Shown here: positions 44,605 through 55,436 of the stretch, one piece after another
Numbering within the stretch: the first letter of the stretch is position 1
Layout of the letters: the number at the start of each line of letters is the position of its first letter
Assembly (NCBI RefSeq): GCF_014842975.1
Contig: NZ_JACYXK010000029.1
Location: 434,001-498,000, forward strand
From: Rhodanobacter sp. DHB23
GTDB taxonomy: Bacteria; Pseudomonadota; Gammaproteobacteria; Xanthomonadales; Rhodanobacteraceae
DNA length: 64,000 bases
Reading direction: 5' to 3'
Notes under the pieces: generated by a model
Told to the model about the DNA's origin: nothing
Seen by the model: only the letters and a program-made list of their open reading frames with translations
The model's database searches: none
Translations under genes and position numbers: made by a program

Positions 44605-45465
44605 TCACGCCCCATGCGTCAGCAGCGCGATGGCCAGCAGCGCCAGCAGCAGCGCGGCGAGGTTGAGGCGGCTGAGGCGCTCGCGGAACAGCGCAACGCC
44701 GACCAGCGCGCCCAGCGCCACCACGCCGAGGTTCATGCTGGCGAACACCAGCGCAGGGTGCTGCGGCAGCGCGCGGTGCGCGCGCAGGTAGAAGAAAATG
44801 TTGCCGAAGTTGAGCAGGCCGAGCAGCAGGCCACCCAGCGCGCCGCGCAGCGTGAAGCGCGCGCCGCCCCCCAGGCGCTGCCATCCGGCCAGCGCCAGCG
44901 CCACGGGCAGCGCCAGCACGAACATCGCCAGCAGCGAGGTGCCCAGCGGCACGCCTGCCGCCGCCACGCGCTTGAACAGCACGTCGATCGCGCCGAAGCC
45001 GGCGAACACCAGCAGCGGCCAGCCCCAGCCGGCGGCGCCACCCGGATCCTGGCCGCGCTGCGTGCGCCATACCATGCCGAGCAGGGCGAGCAGGCCGAGC
45101 GCGCAGCCCGTGGCCTTCGTCGCATCGAGCCGCTCGCCGAACAGCGCGAATGCCGCCAGCAGCGACAACAGCAGCGACAGGCGCTGCGCCACGTCCGAAC
45201 GCACGATGCCCGCGTGCCGCACCGATGCGCCCAGCGCGAGGAAGATCGTGGGCAGCAGCACGCCAAGGCCCAGCAACGCAGGCCAAGGCGCGCCCGGCGC
45301 GTGCAGCGATGCCAGCGTGGGCTGCAGCAGCAGCGCGGCCAGCACGGCTGCGGCCGCATAGTTCCAGGCCACCAGCTGGGCCACGTCCAGGCCGAGGCGC
45401 CGCGCCAGTTTCAGCAGCACCGACACCAGCACGCTGCATATGGCGCTTGCCAGCACGTAGATCAT
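44605..45465 (-). CDS. EamA/DMT-family membrane transporter
   Basis: 286 residues with ten predicted helices in two EamA repeats (MIYVLASAICSVLVSVLLKL ... LVFASMNLGVVALGALVGVALFRERLSRL). The substrate is unknown; the family exports amino acids, nucleobases and other metabolites. ATG 45465 is chosen because the transmembrane pattern begins there; the upstream frame is low-complexity. Confidence 0.85.
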   Translation of the reverse strand: MIYVLASAICSVLVSVLLKLARRLGLDVAQLVAWNYAAAAVLAALLLQPTLASLHAPGAPWPALLGLGVLLPTIFLALGASVRHAGIVRSDVAQRLSLLLSLLAAFALFGERLDATKATGCALGLLALLGMVWRTQRGQDPGGAAGWGWPLLVFAGFGAIDVLFKRVAAAGVPLGTSLLAMFVLALPVALALAGWQRLGGGARFTLRGALGGLLLGLLNFGNIFFYLRAHRALPQHPALVFASMNLGVVALGALVGVALFRERLSRLNLAALLLALLAIALLTHGA

Positions 45466-45616
45466 CAAGGATTCCCGATTCGCAGGGATGGCGAGCTTAA
45501 CGCCTGCGCTGCGGCTTGCCGCGGGAACCCTGGCCGCTGAACCAATCGGCGCGCAGCCTGTCTCCCCATGGCTTGCGCGCCGTCCGGCGCCGCATGACTG
45601 GAATGGGGCTGGCAGC

Positions 45617-46345
45617 ATGAATGGACGGCAGGCTTCCGCGCCGGAAAGGATGTCAGGCGATCATCTGCGCTGGACGCGCGTGATCGCGCTGGCGGCGGTG
45701 CTGTTGATCCATGTGGCCTTTCTTGCCGTGCTGCTCGAAGTGCCGCCCGGCTGGCGCCGGCCCGATGCGGAAACACCGACGGCATCGCCGGATGCCCTCG
45801 AAGTGCGCCTGCTGCCGCCGACGCGCCAGCCGGACCGACCACCGCGCGCGGCCATGCCGGCACCGCAACCCGCGCACGCCTCCCGCCCGTCGCGCCTGCC
45901 TGCGCCCGTGGCTCGCGCCACCCATGCGACGACGCAGCCGGCGCCGCCGACGCCACCCGCGGTGCCGCACGCCATCGACAGCCTGATCGTCACCGCGCCA
46001 CCCAGCTACATCGCCGGCGGTGGCCGGTTCGCCCGCCCGGAGTACGGGCAGCAGGGCGTCCGCGTGCCGGGCAGCGGCGAGCCGGTGCACGGCATGCCGG
46101 TGTTCCGCATGGCCGACCCGCGCATGCAGGGCGTCGCCGGCTTGGTGCGCATGGTCGGCAGCCAGTTCGGCGCCATCGACCCGCACTGCCTCAAGCTCGA
46201 CATCGAGAGCAACATGACCGCGCGGGAACGCATCGCGAACCATGTGGATGCCGCGGACAGTGCGCAGGACGAGGCCATTGCGGAACGCTACGGCTGCCCC
46301 GATCCGTTGAAGCCGGGCGCACCGATGTACTACGCACACCACTGA
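45617..46345 (+). CDS. TonB-like proline-rich inner-membrane protein of unknown function
   Basis: 242 residues. A short cytosolic N-terminus (MNGRQASAPERMSGDHLRWT) and one membrane helix (VIALAAVLLIHVAFLAVLLE) are followed by a Pro/Ala/Arg-rich periplasmic stretch (about residues 75-125) and a C-terminal region with two Cys (HCLKLDIESN; YGCPDP). This plan resembles TonB, but I see no TonB C-terminal domain and no exbBD. Relatives in Xanthomonadales are annotated hypothetical. ATG 45617 chosen; an earlier ATG would add 43 residues before the helix. Confidence 0.7.
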   Translation: MNGRQASAPERMSGDHLRWTRVIALAAVLLIHVAFLAVLLEVPPGWRRPDAETPTASPDALEVRLLPPTRQPDRPPRAAMPAPQPAHASRPSRLPAPVARATHATTQPAPPTPPAVPHAIDSLIVTAPPSYIAGGGRFARPEYGQQGVRVPGSGEPVHGMPVFRMADPRMQGVAGLVRMVGSQFGAIDPHCLKLDIESNMTARERIANHVDAADSAQDEAIAERYGCPDPLKPGAPMYYAHH

Positions 46346-46368
46346 TGCCGGTGCCATGGGCGACCATA

Positions 46369-46438
46369 TTTGATCCGGGTATTATTGACATTGCTTTTGA
46401 TCCGGACAAAATAGGCAGCCTGCTTCACCCGGATCAAA
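46369..46438 (+). promoter_or_regulatory. Promoter with three TTTGATCCGG motifs upstream of the DUF2239 gene
   Basis: TTGACA (46385-46390), a 17-nt spacer and AAAATA (46408-46413) form a candidate promoter. TTTGATCCGG occurs directly at 46369-46378 and 46396-46405 (inside the spacer) and inverted at 46429-46438. The outer copies extend to a perfect inverted 11-mer. The arrangement suggests a repressor that loops or binds cooperatively. Confidence 0.65.
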
Positions 46439-46440
46439 CC

Positions 46441-47031
46441 ATGTCCTCGCACGACAGTCCCGCCTGCACCGCCTTCGACGGCCATGCGCTGGTCGCCTCG
46501 GGCGCGCTGGCCGAAGTGGCGCTGGCGGTGAAGCGCCTGCTCGACAGGCACCCGGCGCGCACGCCGGTGATCCTCGACGACGCCACCGGCCAGCCGGTGG
46601 AGATCGATTTCCGCGGCAGCGCGGACGACGTGCTGGCGCGCCTGCAACCCGCCGCCGATGGCGCCGCGCCGCGCGGGGCGGGGCGTCCGCGCCTGGGCGT
46701 GGTGGCACGCGAGGTGACCCTGCTGCCGCGCCACTGGTACTGGCTGAACAGCCAGCCCGGCGGCGCCTCGGTCACGCTGCGCAAGCTGGTGGAAGAAGCG
46801 CGTCGCAACGGCAGCGCGAAGGACCGTGCGCGCCTCGCCGGCGAAGCCGCCGACCGCTTCATGCGCGTGGTGGCGGGCGACCTCGCCGGTTACGAGGAAG
46901 CCTCGCGTGCGCTGTGGCGCGGCGACCGCGACGCCTTCAACCGCCATACCCGGGGCTGGCCGAAGGACGTGCGCGAGCATGCCCGCCGGCTCGCCCGCAT
47001 CGCCCGCGACGCGCAGGCCGAGGCCGGCTGA
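46441..47031 (+). CDS. DUF2239 family protein
   Basis: 196 residues beginning MSSHDSPACTAFDGHALVAS. The family has a conserved N-terminal region (VILDDATGQPVEIDFRG), then GRPRLGVVAREVTLLPRHWYWLNSQPGGASVTLRKLVEEARR, whose helix resembles a ribbon-helix-helix DNA-binding segment. It may therefore be a regulator and could bind the repeated motif in its own promoter; this is inference. It is followed 48 bp later by an MFS gene on the same strand. Confidence 0.8.
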   Translation: MSSHDSPACTAFDGHALVASGALAEVALAVKRLLDRHPARTPVILDDATGQPVEIDFRGSADDVLARLQPAADGAAPRGAGRPRLGVVAREVTLLPRHWYWLNSQPGGASVTLRKLVEEARRNGSAKDRARLAGEAADRFMRVVAGDLAGYEEASRALWRGDRDAFNRHTRGWPKDVREHARRLARIARDAQAEAG

Positions 47032-47079
47032 ACCGCCACGCACAGGCAGCGCGAACACTCCACCCGAACGGAATCCCCC

Positions 47080-48366
47080 ATGTCCTCCTCTCCCGGCACC
47101 TCGCCGCTTGCCCAACGCGACTTCCGGCTGCTGTTCGGCGGCAGCGGCATCTCCGCGATCGGCGACCAGTTCACCCTGGTGGCCTTGCCCTGGCTGGTGC
47201 TCAAGCTCACCGGCAGCCCCGCCGCGCTGGGCCTGGTGCTGGCGACGATGGCGTTGCCGCGGGCGGCTTTCATGCTGATCGGCGGCGCGATGGTGGACCG
47301 CCTCTCGCCGCGCCGCGTGCTGCTGGCGGCGCGCGGCGCGAATGCGCTGCTGGTGAGCGTGCTGGCGGCGCTGGTGCTGGGCGGCGCCATCCACATGGGG
47401 CTGGTGTATGCGCTGGCGCTGGGCATCGGCCTCGCCACCGCGTTCGCCTACCCGGCCGGCTCGGCGATCCTGCCGCAGCTGGTGGCGCCGGCGCAGCTGC
47501 GCGCGGCCAACGCGCTGTTCATGGCGATGCGCCAGCTGAGCATGCTGGTGGGACCGGCGCTGGCCGGCCTGCTGATCAGCGCCGGCGCGCACGGCGGCCA
47601 CGGCAACATGGCCGACGCCACCGGGCTGGGCCTCGCCTTCGGCGTCGATGCGCTGAGCTTCGTGTTCTCGCTGGGCTCGCTGGCGCTGATCCGCGTGCAC
47701 GGCGACCACCACCCGCGCCCGCGCGACGGCGGCGTGCTGGCCAACGTCACCGCGGGCATCCGCGCGGTATGGGCCGACCTGCCGCTGCGCGCCTTCGTGC
47801 TCTATGCGGCGGTGGTGTCGGTGTTCGTGGGCGGCCCGATCCAGGTCGGCCTGCCGATGCTGGCCGACACCCGGCTGGACCTCGGTGCCGCCTCGCTGGG
47901 CATCCTGATGACCGCGAACGGCGGCGGCATGCTGGTGGGCAGCATGCTGTCCGGCCTCGCCGCCAGGCTGGTGCGCAACCGGCTGGGCCTGATGGTGCTG
48001 GGCATCGACAGCCTGGCCGGCCTGGCGCTGGCCGCGCTGGGCCTCGACCACTCCACGCTGGCCGGCGCGGCCCTGCTGGCCACCACCGGCCTGCTGGGCG
48101 GCATCGTGCAGGTCACCATCGTCAGCTGGATCCAGCGCCGCGTGGCGCCGGAGATGATGGGCCGCACGATGAGCCTGCTGATGTTCACCTTCATGGGGCT
48201 GGGGCCGTTGTCCGCGGCGATCGCCGGCAGCCTGCTGAAGCTGGTTTCGCTGCCGGCGATGTTCGCGACCGCGGGTCTCATGCTGACCGCGATCGCACTG
48301 GCCTGCATGGGCAGCCCGGCGCTACGCAGCATCGGCACGCCGGCGCGCGTGCCGGAAGCGGCCTGA
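47080..48366 (+). CDS. MFS transporter (MFS_3/enterobactin-exporter-like subfamily)
   Basis: 428 residues with 12 helices, beginning [20 protein letters not shown]. It carries the family start [23 protein letters not shown] and the [14 protein letters not shown] motif-A loop. This subfamily exports siderophores, macrolides and other small molecules. It is likely co-transcribed with the DUF2239 gene and controlled by the same promoter. The gene ends next to convergent eda. Confidence 0.88.
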   Translation: MSSSPGTSPLAQRDFRLLFGGSGISAIGDQFTLVALPWLVLKLTGSPAALGLVLATMALPRAAFMLIGGAMVDRLSPRRVLLAARGANALLVSVLAALVLGGAIHMGLVYALALGIGLATAFAYPAGSAILPQLVAPAQLRAANALFMAMRQLSMLVGPALAGLLISAGAHGGHGNMADATGLGLAFGVDALSFVFSLGSLALIRVHGDHHPRPRDGGVLANVTAGIRAVWADLPLRAFVLYAAVVSVFVGGPIQVGLPMLADTRLDLGAASLGILMTANGGGMLVGSMLSGLAARLVRNRLGLMVLGIDSLAGLALAALGLDHSTLAGAALLATTGLLGGIVQVTIVSWIQRRVAPEMMGRTMSLLMFTFMGLGPLSAAIAGSLLKLVSLPAMFATAGLMLTAIALACMGSPALRSIGTPARVPEAA

Positions 48367-49017
48367 TCAGCGCGCGCGCAGCGCCGCCGCCTCGCGCGCC
48401 AGCTGCTCGATGCCGGCCCAGTCGCCGGCCACGAGCTTGTCCTTGGGCGTGAGCCACGAACCGCCGACGCAAGCGACGTTGGGCAGGGCGAGGAACTCCG
48501 GTGCGCTGGCGAGGCTGATGCCTCCGGTGGGGCAGAAGCGGATCTGCGGCAGCGGGCTGGCCCAGGCACCGAGCAGTTTCACGCCGCCCACGGGCACGGC
48601 CGGGAACAACTTGAGGTGCCTGTAGCCGCGTTCGAGCAGGCTCATCGCCTCGCCCGCGGTGGCCACGCCGGGAAGCAGCGGCAGTGCATTCGCGTCGGCG
48701 GCATCGAGCAGCTTCGGCGAGACGCCCGGCGACACCGCGAAGCGCGCACCGGCCACGCGCGCGGCTTCCAGCTGCTGGCCGTCGAGCACGGTGCCCACGC
48801 CCACCACCGCGTCTTCCACTTCGTTGGCGATGGCGCGGATCGCGTCCAGCGCCACCGGCGTGCGCAGGGTCACCTCGATGCTGCGGATACCGCCGGCGAC
48901 CAGTGCGCGCGCCATCGGCACGGCATGGGCCAGCTCGTCGATGATGACCACCGGCACCACCGGCGCCAGCGCGAGGATTTCGGCGAGTTGCTGCTGCTTG
49001 GTTTCCTGCAAAGTCAT
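48367..49017 (-). CDS. eda: KDPG aldolase (2-keto-3-deoxy-6-phosphogluconate aldolase)
   Basis: 216-residue class I aldolase that splits KDPG into pyruvate and glyceraldehyde-3-P. Catalytic Glu in [11 protein letters not shown]; Schiff-base Lys in [14 protein letters not shown]; phosphate site in [11 protein letters not shown]. Last gene of the zwf-pgl-edd-eda cluster, 24 bp after edd. Confidence 0.97.
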   Translation of the reverse strand: MTLQETKQQQLAEILALAPVVPVVIIDELAHAVPMARALVAGGIRSIEVTLRTPVALDAIRAIANEVEDAVVGVGTVLDGQQLEAARVAGARFAVSPGVSPKLLDAADANALPLLPGVATAGEAMSLLERGYRHLKLFPAVPVGGVKLLGAWASPLPQIRFCPTGGISLASAPEFLALPNVACVGGSWLTPKDKLVAGDWAGIEQLAREAAALRAR

Positions 49018-49041
49018 GGCGATGGCTCGTGTAGTGATGGA

Positions 49042-50889
<1,848 letters not shown>

Positions 50890-50919
50890 GGCTAAGATCC
50901 GGCAATCTGATGGGCTGGG

Positions 50920-50978
50920 TTCGCGGCTGAAGCCGCTCCTACGGTTTTGCGCGCTGCAGGAGCGGCTTCAGCCGCGAA
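50920..50978. repeat. REP-like palindrome between pgl and edd
   Basis: TTCGCGGCTGAAGCCGCTCC (50920 on) and its inverse ending at 50978 form a 21-bp perfect stem with a 17-nt loop. Each arm is itself palindromic (GCGGCT-GA-AGCCGC). This is the common GCGGCTGAAGCCGC repeat of pseudomonads and xanthomonads. Confidence 0.9.
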
Positions 50979-50988
50979 ACGTTTCAGG

Positions 50989-51696
50989 TCAGGGCGACCA
51001 ATACACGACAAGCGGTACGCGATCCTGCTGCACCACGCAGCGAATCGGATAAGCCTTCGCGGCCTCCGCATCCTGCTGCACGGAATCCAGCAAATCCCGC
51101 TTGCCCACCCCGCACACCAGCAGGTACAGCGCACGCGTATCCAGCAGCACGGGCAGGCTGAGCGTGATGCGCGGCTCGCCGGCACCGGCCGCGCGCATCG
51201 GCCACACCTTCGCCGTTCCGCGCGGATCGGTGGCCTCGGCGAGGTGGTCGCCGCCGGGGAAGAACGAAGCCGTGTGGCCGTCGTCGCCCATGCCCAGCAG
51301 CACCACGTCGAACGGCGCGGGCAATGCGGCGATGCGCGCCCCTGCTTCGGCCAGCCCGGCCTCCGGCGTGGCGGCGCCGGTGTAGAGCGGCACGAAGTCC
51401 GCGCTGGCGGCGGCGCTCTGCAGCAGGGTGGACTTCACCAGCCTCGCGTTGGAGCGCTCGTCCGTGTCCGGCACCCAACGTTCGTCCACCAGGGTGACGG
51501 TGACCGCCGGCCAGTCCAGCTTTTCGTTCGACAGTTGCGCGAAGAACGCCTTTGGCGTACTGCCGCCGGACACCGCGATCACGGCGCGGCCGCGCGCTGC
51601 GATGGCTTCGCGCAGTTGCGCGGCGACGTGCCCGGCCAGCGCCGCAGCCTGTGCAGCCGGATCGGCGAAATTGTGCGTGGTGATATTCGACATCAT
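50989..51696 (-). CDS. pgl: 6-Phosphogluconolactonase
   Basis: 235 residues of the DevB/SOL family, hydrolysing 6-phosphogluconolactone. Motifs: AVIAVSGGSTPKAFFAQL (phosphate loop), VTVTLVDERWVPDTDERSN and LLGMGDDGHTASFFPG. Two adjacent ATGs (51696 and 51693) follow AGGAATCAC; I use the first. It lies between zwf and edd. Confidence 0.95.
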   Translation of the reverse strand: MMSNITTHNFADPAAQAAALAGHVAAQLREAIAARGRAVIAVSGGSTPKAFFAQLSNEKLDWPAVTVTLVDERWVPDTDERSNARLVKSTLLQSAAASADFVPLYTGAATPEAGLAEAGARIAALPAPFDVVLLGMGDDGHTASFFPGGDHLAEATDPRGTAKVWPMRAAGAGEPRITLSLPVLLDTRALYLLVCGVGKRDLLDSVQQDAEAAKAYPIRCVVQQDRVPLVVYWSP

Positions 51697-51707
51697 GTGA
51701 TTCCTGC

Positions 51708-51821
51708 TCCCCTCGCCCGCTTGCGGGAGAGGGTGCCCGAAGGGCGGGAGAGGGTCCGGCTTTGCGCGACGTTGCAAAAGCGCCCTCTCCCCAACCCCTC
51801 TCCCGCAAGCGGGCGAGGGGC
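51708..51821. repeat. Composite palindromic repeat, family 2, copy 4
   Basis: About 114 bp, nearly the reverse complement of the copy at 33026 over its whole length: CCCGCTTGCGGGAGAGGGTG ... CCCCTCTCCCGCAAGCGGGC. It lies inside the zwf-pgl intergenic region. Confidence 0.9.
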
Positions 51822-51830
51822 GCATCGTTG

Positions 51831-53297
51831 TTACTCGCTGTCCTCGTGCCAGGTGCGGCCGTCGCGTTCGATCAGCGCCACCGCCGCGCTCGGCCCCCAG
51901 GTGCCGGAGACGTAGGGGCGCGGCGCCTCGTTGGCGGCCGCCCATGCGGCAAGGATGGGATCGGCCCAGCGCCACGCCGCTTCCACTTCGTCGCGGCGCA
52001 TGAACAGCGTGGGATTGCCGCGCACCACGTCCAGCAGCAGGCGTTCGTAGGCGTCGGGCTGCGCCACGCCGAAGGCCTCGGCGAAGCTCATGTCCAGCGG
52101 CACGTAGCGCAGGCGCAGGCCGCCCGGGCCGGGGTCCTTGATGGTGAGCCACAGCTTCACGCCCTCGTCGGGCTGCAGGCGCAGCACCAGGCGGTTCTGC
52201 GCCAGCGGGCCGACGCCGGCGCCGAAGATCGAATGCGGCACCGGCTTGAACGCCACCACGATCTCCGACACGCGCTCGGGCATGCGCTTGCCGGTGCGCA
52301 GGTAGAACGGCACGCCGGCCCAGCGCCAGTTCTCGATCTCGGCCTTCAGCGCCACGAAGGTCTCGGTCTCCGACTTCGCGCCGTCCAGCTCGTCCTGGTA
52401 GCCCGGCACCGACTGGCCCTCGGCCACGCCGGCGCGGTACTGCCCGCGCACGGTGGCGTGGCTGGCGTTGCTCTCGTCGATCGGCTTGAGCGAGCGCAGC
52501 ACCTTGAGCTTCTCGTCGCGCACCGCGTCGGGCGACAGCGAGGCCGGCGGCTCCATCGCCACCATGCACAGCAGCTGCAACAGGTGGTTCTGCACCATGT
52601 CGCGCAGCGCGCCGGCGCGGTCGTAGTAGCCGGCGCGGCGGCCCAGGCCCAGCGTCTCGGCCACGGTGATCTGCACGTGGTCGATGTGGCTGGCGTTCCA
52701 CAGCGGCTCGAACAGCGCGTTGCCGAAACGCAGCGCCAGCAGGTTCTGCACCGTTTCCTTGCCCAGGTAATGGTCGATGCGGTAGGTCTGCGACTCGGCG
52801 AACACCTTGCCCACCGCGTCGTTGATGCGGTTGGCGCTGGCGAGGTCGCGGCCGATCGGCTTCTCCAGCACCACGCGCGAGCGCTCGCCGTTCAGGCCGC
52901 ACTGGCCGAGCCGGCGGCAAATGTCCTCGAACAGCTCGGGCGAGGTGGACAGGTAGAACACGCGGATGTGCGTCGGCTGCTCGCCGATCAGCGCGGCGAA
53001 CGCCTCCCAGCCCTCGTCCTTGCGCGCGTCCAGCGGGCGGTAGAACACCTGCTGCAGGAAGGCGTCGAGCTTCGCCTCGTCGCCGCCCTTGCCGGCCATC
53101 GACGCGCGCAGCTGGGCGCGGTAGCCGGCGTCGTCGAGCGGCTCGCGGGCCACGCCGATGACGCGGCTGCCGGCCGGGATCTGGCCATCGAGGTAACGAT
53201 GGAACAGTGCGGGCAGCAGCTTGCGCAGGGCGAGGTCGCCGGTGCCGCCGAAGATCACCAGGTCGAACGGATCGACCGTCTGGAAGGTAGCCGTCAC
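51831..53297 (-). CDS. zwf: Glucose-6-phosphate dehydrogenase
   Basis: 488-residue NAD(P)-dependent enzyme, the entry to the ED and pentose phosphate routes. Dinucleotide motif LVIFGGTGDLALRKLLPALF; active-site RIDHYLGKETVQNLLALRFG with catalytic His. ATG 53297 (MTATFQTVDPFDL). First gene of the ED cluster; the intergenic region upstream is shared with the divergent GntR gene and holds two direct-repeat operators. Confidence 0.97.
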   Translation of the reverse strand: MTATFQTVDPFDLVIFGGTGDLALRKLLPALFHRYLDGQIPAGSRVIGVAREPLDDAGYRAQLRASMAGKGGDEAKLDAFLQQVFYRPLDARKDEGWEAFAALIGEQPTHIRVFYLSTSPELFEDICRRLGQCGLNGERSRVVLEKPIGRDLASANRINDAVGKVFAESQTYRIDHYLGKETVQNLLALRFGNALFEPLWNASHIDHVQITVAETLGLGRRAGYYDRAGALRDMVQNHLLQLLCMVAMEPPASLSPDAVRDEKLKVLRSLKPIDESNASHATVRGQYRAGVAEGQSVPGYQDELDGAKSETETFVALKAEIENWRWAGVPFYLRTGKRMPERVSEIVVAFKPVPHSIFGAGVGPLAQNRLVLRLQPDEGVKLWLTIKDPGPGGLRLRYVPLDMSFAEAFGVAQPDAYERLLLDVVRGNPTLFMRRDEVEAAWRWADPILAAWAAANEAPRPYVSGTWGPSAAVALIERDGRTWHEDSE

Positions 53298-53362
53298 GCA
53301 ATCACCTCAATACGGGGGAATACGGGCAGGCCGGAGGGGGAACCGGCCCGTTTTCCGACGAT

Positions 53363-53380
53363 AGTACCAGTGGGATACCA
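53363..53380 (-). promoter_or_regulatory. NagQ-type operator 1 (direct repeat TGGTATC-N4-TGGTACT)
   Basis: Read on the minus strand: TGGTATC-CCAC-TGGTACT, 66 bp upstream of zwf. Same 7-4-7 direct-repeat plan as the site at 53488. Confidence 0.65.
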
Positions 53381-53487
53381 GGGCAAGCACTGCCTTGCAT
53401 ACGAATTCATGGACGCCCCGGAAGCCGCACCATAACTCGATTTTCACCGCAACGCACGAAATGGACGTCCAGACCGCTTGCAGCCAA

Positions 53488-53505
53488 TGGTTTGCTATTG
53501 GTATC
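53488..53505 (+). promoter_or_regulatory. NagQ-type operator 2 (direct repeat TGGTTTG-N4-TGGTATC)
   Basis: TGGTTTG-CTAT-TGGTATC lies 8 bp before the ATG of the GntR-type regulator, a position fitting autorepression. From memory, the Xanthomonas NagQ box is two TGGTATT units spaced by 4 bp. Confidence 0.7.
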
Positions 53506-53513
53506 TTCTTGGA

Positions 53514-54266
53514 ATGGAAACCGCCCTGGCCCGCGAATACCGCCGCATCTGCCGCGACCCCTCCAGCCACCAGCCGCTGGCCTACCTGCGCCTGCGCAGC
53601 GCGATCCGCAACGTGGTCGAGCAGCGCGCGATCGAGCCGGGCCAGGCGCTGCCCAGCGAACGCGACCTGTCGCAGGCGCTGAAGCTGTCGCGCGTCACCG
53701 TGCGCAAGGCGATCGCCGGCCTGGTCGAGGAGGGCCTGCTGACCCAGCGCCACGGCGCTGGCACCTTCATCGCCGAGCGCATCGTCAAGCCGATGTCGCG
53801 GCTGTCCAGCTTCACCGAGGACCTGCGCGACCGCGGCCTGCATCCGCGCTCGGAGTTCTTCGAGCGCAGCGTGGGCGAGGTGACGCCGGAAGAAGCGATG
53901 GCGATGAACCTGTCGCCCGGCACGCTGGTGGCGCGGCTGCACCGCGTGCGCTACGGCCAGGACGAGCCGCTGGCGATCGAGCGCAGCGTGGTGCCCGCGA
54001 GCGTGCTGCCCGACCCCACCGTGGTGCGCGATTCGCTGTACGAGGTACTGGAATCGCTGGGCTGCCGCCCGCGGCGCGCGCTGCAGCGCCTGCGCGCGGT
54101 GTCGCTGGGCGTGCAGCACGCGCGCCAGCTGCACGTGGCCACCGGCAGCGCCGGGCTCAACATCGAGCGGCGCAGCTTCCTCGACGACGGCCGCGTGGTC
54201 GAGTTCACCTGTTCCTGGTACCGCGGCGACATCTACGACTTCGTCGCCGAATTGCACGCCGACTGA
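53514..54266 (+). CDS. nagQ: GntR-family regulator with UTRA domain (NagQ-like)
   Basis: 250 residues. The N-terminal GntR winged helix (LPSERDLSQALKLSRVTVRKAIAGLVEEGLL) precedes a UTRA effector domain (MSRLSSFTEDLRDRGLHPRSE ... VEFTCSWYRGDIYDFVAEL). It probably senses GlcNAc-6-P or a related amino sugar and represses nag genes. ATG 53514 (METALAREYRRICRD) follows the second operator; a longer frame would run through it. It lies 24 bp before the SIS-domain deaminase gene. Confidence 0.88.
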   Translation: METALAREYRRICRDPSSHQPLAYLRLRSAIRNVVEQRAIEPGQALPSERDLSQALKLSRVTVRKAIAGLVEEGLLTQRHGAGTFIAERIVKPMSRLSSFTEDLRDRGLHPRSEFFERSVGEVTPEEAMAMNLSPGTLVARLHRVRYGQDEPLAIERSVVPASVLPDPTVVRDSLYEVLESLGCRPRRALQRLRAVSLGVQHARQLHVATGSAGLNIERRSFLDDGRVVEFTCSWYRGDIYDFVAELHAD

Positions 54267-54290
54267 CCCCCTTCCAGACGCGAGAAGCCC

Positions 54291-55322
54291 ATGCACGCCA
54301 GCGACACCCTGATGTTCCGCGAAGCGCACGAATCCGCCGACGTGGTGGCGCGCCAGTTCGCCGCCAACGAGCGCGTGGTCAGCGAGCTGGCCGCCGCGTT
54401 GCGCGCGCAGCCGCCGCGCTTCATCGTCACCTGCGCGCGCGGCAGCTCCGACCACGCCGCCGCCTACGCCAAGTACGTGTTCGAGACCCAGCTCGGCATC
54501 GTCACCGCCTCGGCCTCGCCCTCGGTGACCTCGGTGTACGCGGCGCCCCAGCAGTGGGAAGGCGCACTGTTCATCGCCATCTCGCAGTCGGGCAAGAGCC
54601 CCGACCTGGTGCGCAACGCGCAGGCCGCCAAGGCCGCCGGTGCGCGCGTGGTGGCGATGGTCAACGTGGAGGATTCGCCGCTGGCGCAGATCGCCGACAC
54701 GGTGATCCCGTTGCACGCCGGCCCCGAGCGCAGCGTGGCCGCCACCAAGAGCTACCTCGCCGCGCTGGCCGCGATCCTGCACCTGTGCGCGCACTGGCAT
54801 GGCGACGCCAGGCTGATCGCCGCGCTGCAGGCCCTGCCCGAGGCGCTGCGCAAGGGCTGGGATGCGGACTGGTCGGCGCTGACCGACGGCCTCGTCGATG
54901 CGCACAACCTGTTCGTGGTGGGCCGCGGCTTCGGCTTCGCGGTCGCGCTGGAAGCGGCGCTGAAGTTCAAGGAAACCTGTGGCCTGCACGCCGAGGCGTT
55001 CAGCGCCGCGGAAGTGAAGCACGGCCCGATGGCGCTGGTCGGCCCGCACTTCCCGGTGCTGTGCTTCGCGCAGGACGACGGCACGCTGGACAGCACCCTG
55101 GCGGTGGCGGACGAGTTCCGCAACCGCGGCGCCCAGGTGCTGGTGGCCGCGCCCGGCCTCGCCGGCGAAGGCTTCCTGCCGCTGGCCTCGGGGCTGCCGG
55201 CCATCTGCACGCCCTTGCTCACCATCCAGAGCTTCTACCGCGCCACCAGCGCGCTGGCGCTGCGCCGCGGCTTCAACCCGGACGTGCCGCCGCACCTCAA
55301 CAAGGTCACCGAAACCGTCTGA
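54291..55322 (+). CDS. SIS-domain glucosamine-6-phosphate deaminase (NagB-II type)
   Basis: 343 residues with two SIS domains (FIVTCARGSSDHAAAYAKYV and LFVVGRGFGFAVALEAALKF; sugar-phosphate Ser/Thr loops in AISQSGKSPD). Begins MHASDTLMFREAHESADVVA. Lacks the glutaminase domain of GlmS, so it should work in the catabolic direction, releasing ammonia and fructose-6-P. It lies between the NagQ-like regulator and NagA. Classical NagB is absent. Confidence 0.9.
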   Translation: MHASDTLMFREAHESADVVARQFAANERVVSELAAALRAQPPRFIVTCARGSSDHAAAYAKYVFETQLGIVTASASPSVTSVYAAPQQWEGALFIAISQSGKSPDLVRNAQAAKAAGARVVAMVNVEDSPLAQIADTVIPLHAGPERSVAATKSYLAALAAILHLCAHWHGDARLIAALQALPEALRKGWDADWSALTDGLVDAHNLFVVGRGFGFAVALEAALKFKETCGLHAEAFSAAEVKHGPMALVGPHFPVLCFAQDDGTLDSTLAVADEFRNRGAQVLVAAPGLAGEGFLPLASGLPAICTPLLTIQSFYRATSALALRRGFNPDVPPHLNKVTETV

Positions 55323-55329
55323 TCTCCCG

Positions 55330-55406
55330 GTAGGAGCGCACCCTGTGCGCGATTGCTTCTGCTCCGATCAAACATCAGAGCCATCGCGCACAGGGTGCGC
55401 TCCTGC
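55330..55406. repeat. Interspersed palindromic repeat, family 1, copy D
   Basis: GTAGGAGCGCACCCTGTGCG ... CGCGCACAGGGTGCGCTCCT. It lies between the nagB-II-like gene and nagA within an apparent operon. Confidence 0.9.
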
Positions 55407-55436
55407 ACCGTTCGCCTCCATTGGGATGACCTCGCC

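Noticed and set aside
45617-46345. Genuine TonB protein
   Set aside because: It has the N-terminal helix and proline-rich part, but the C-terminal TonB domain is not recognisable and exbB/exbD are absent.
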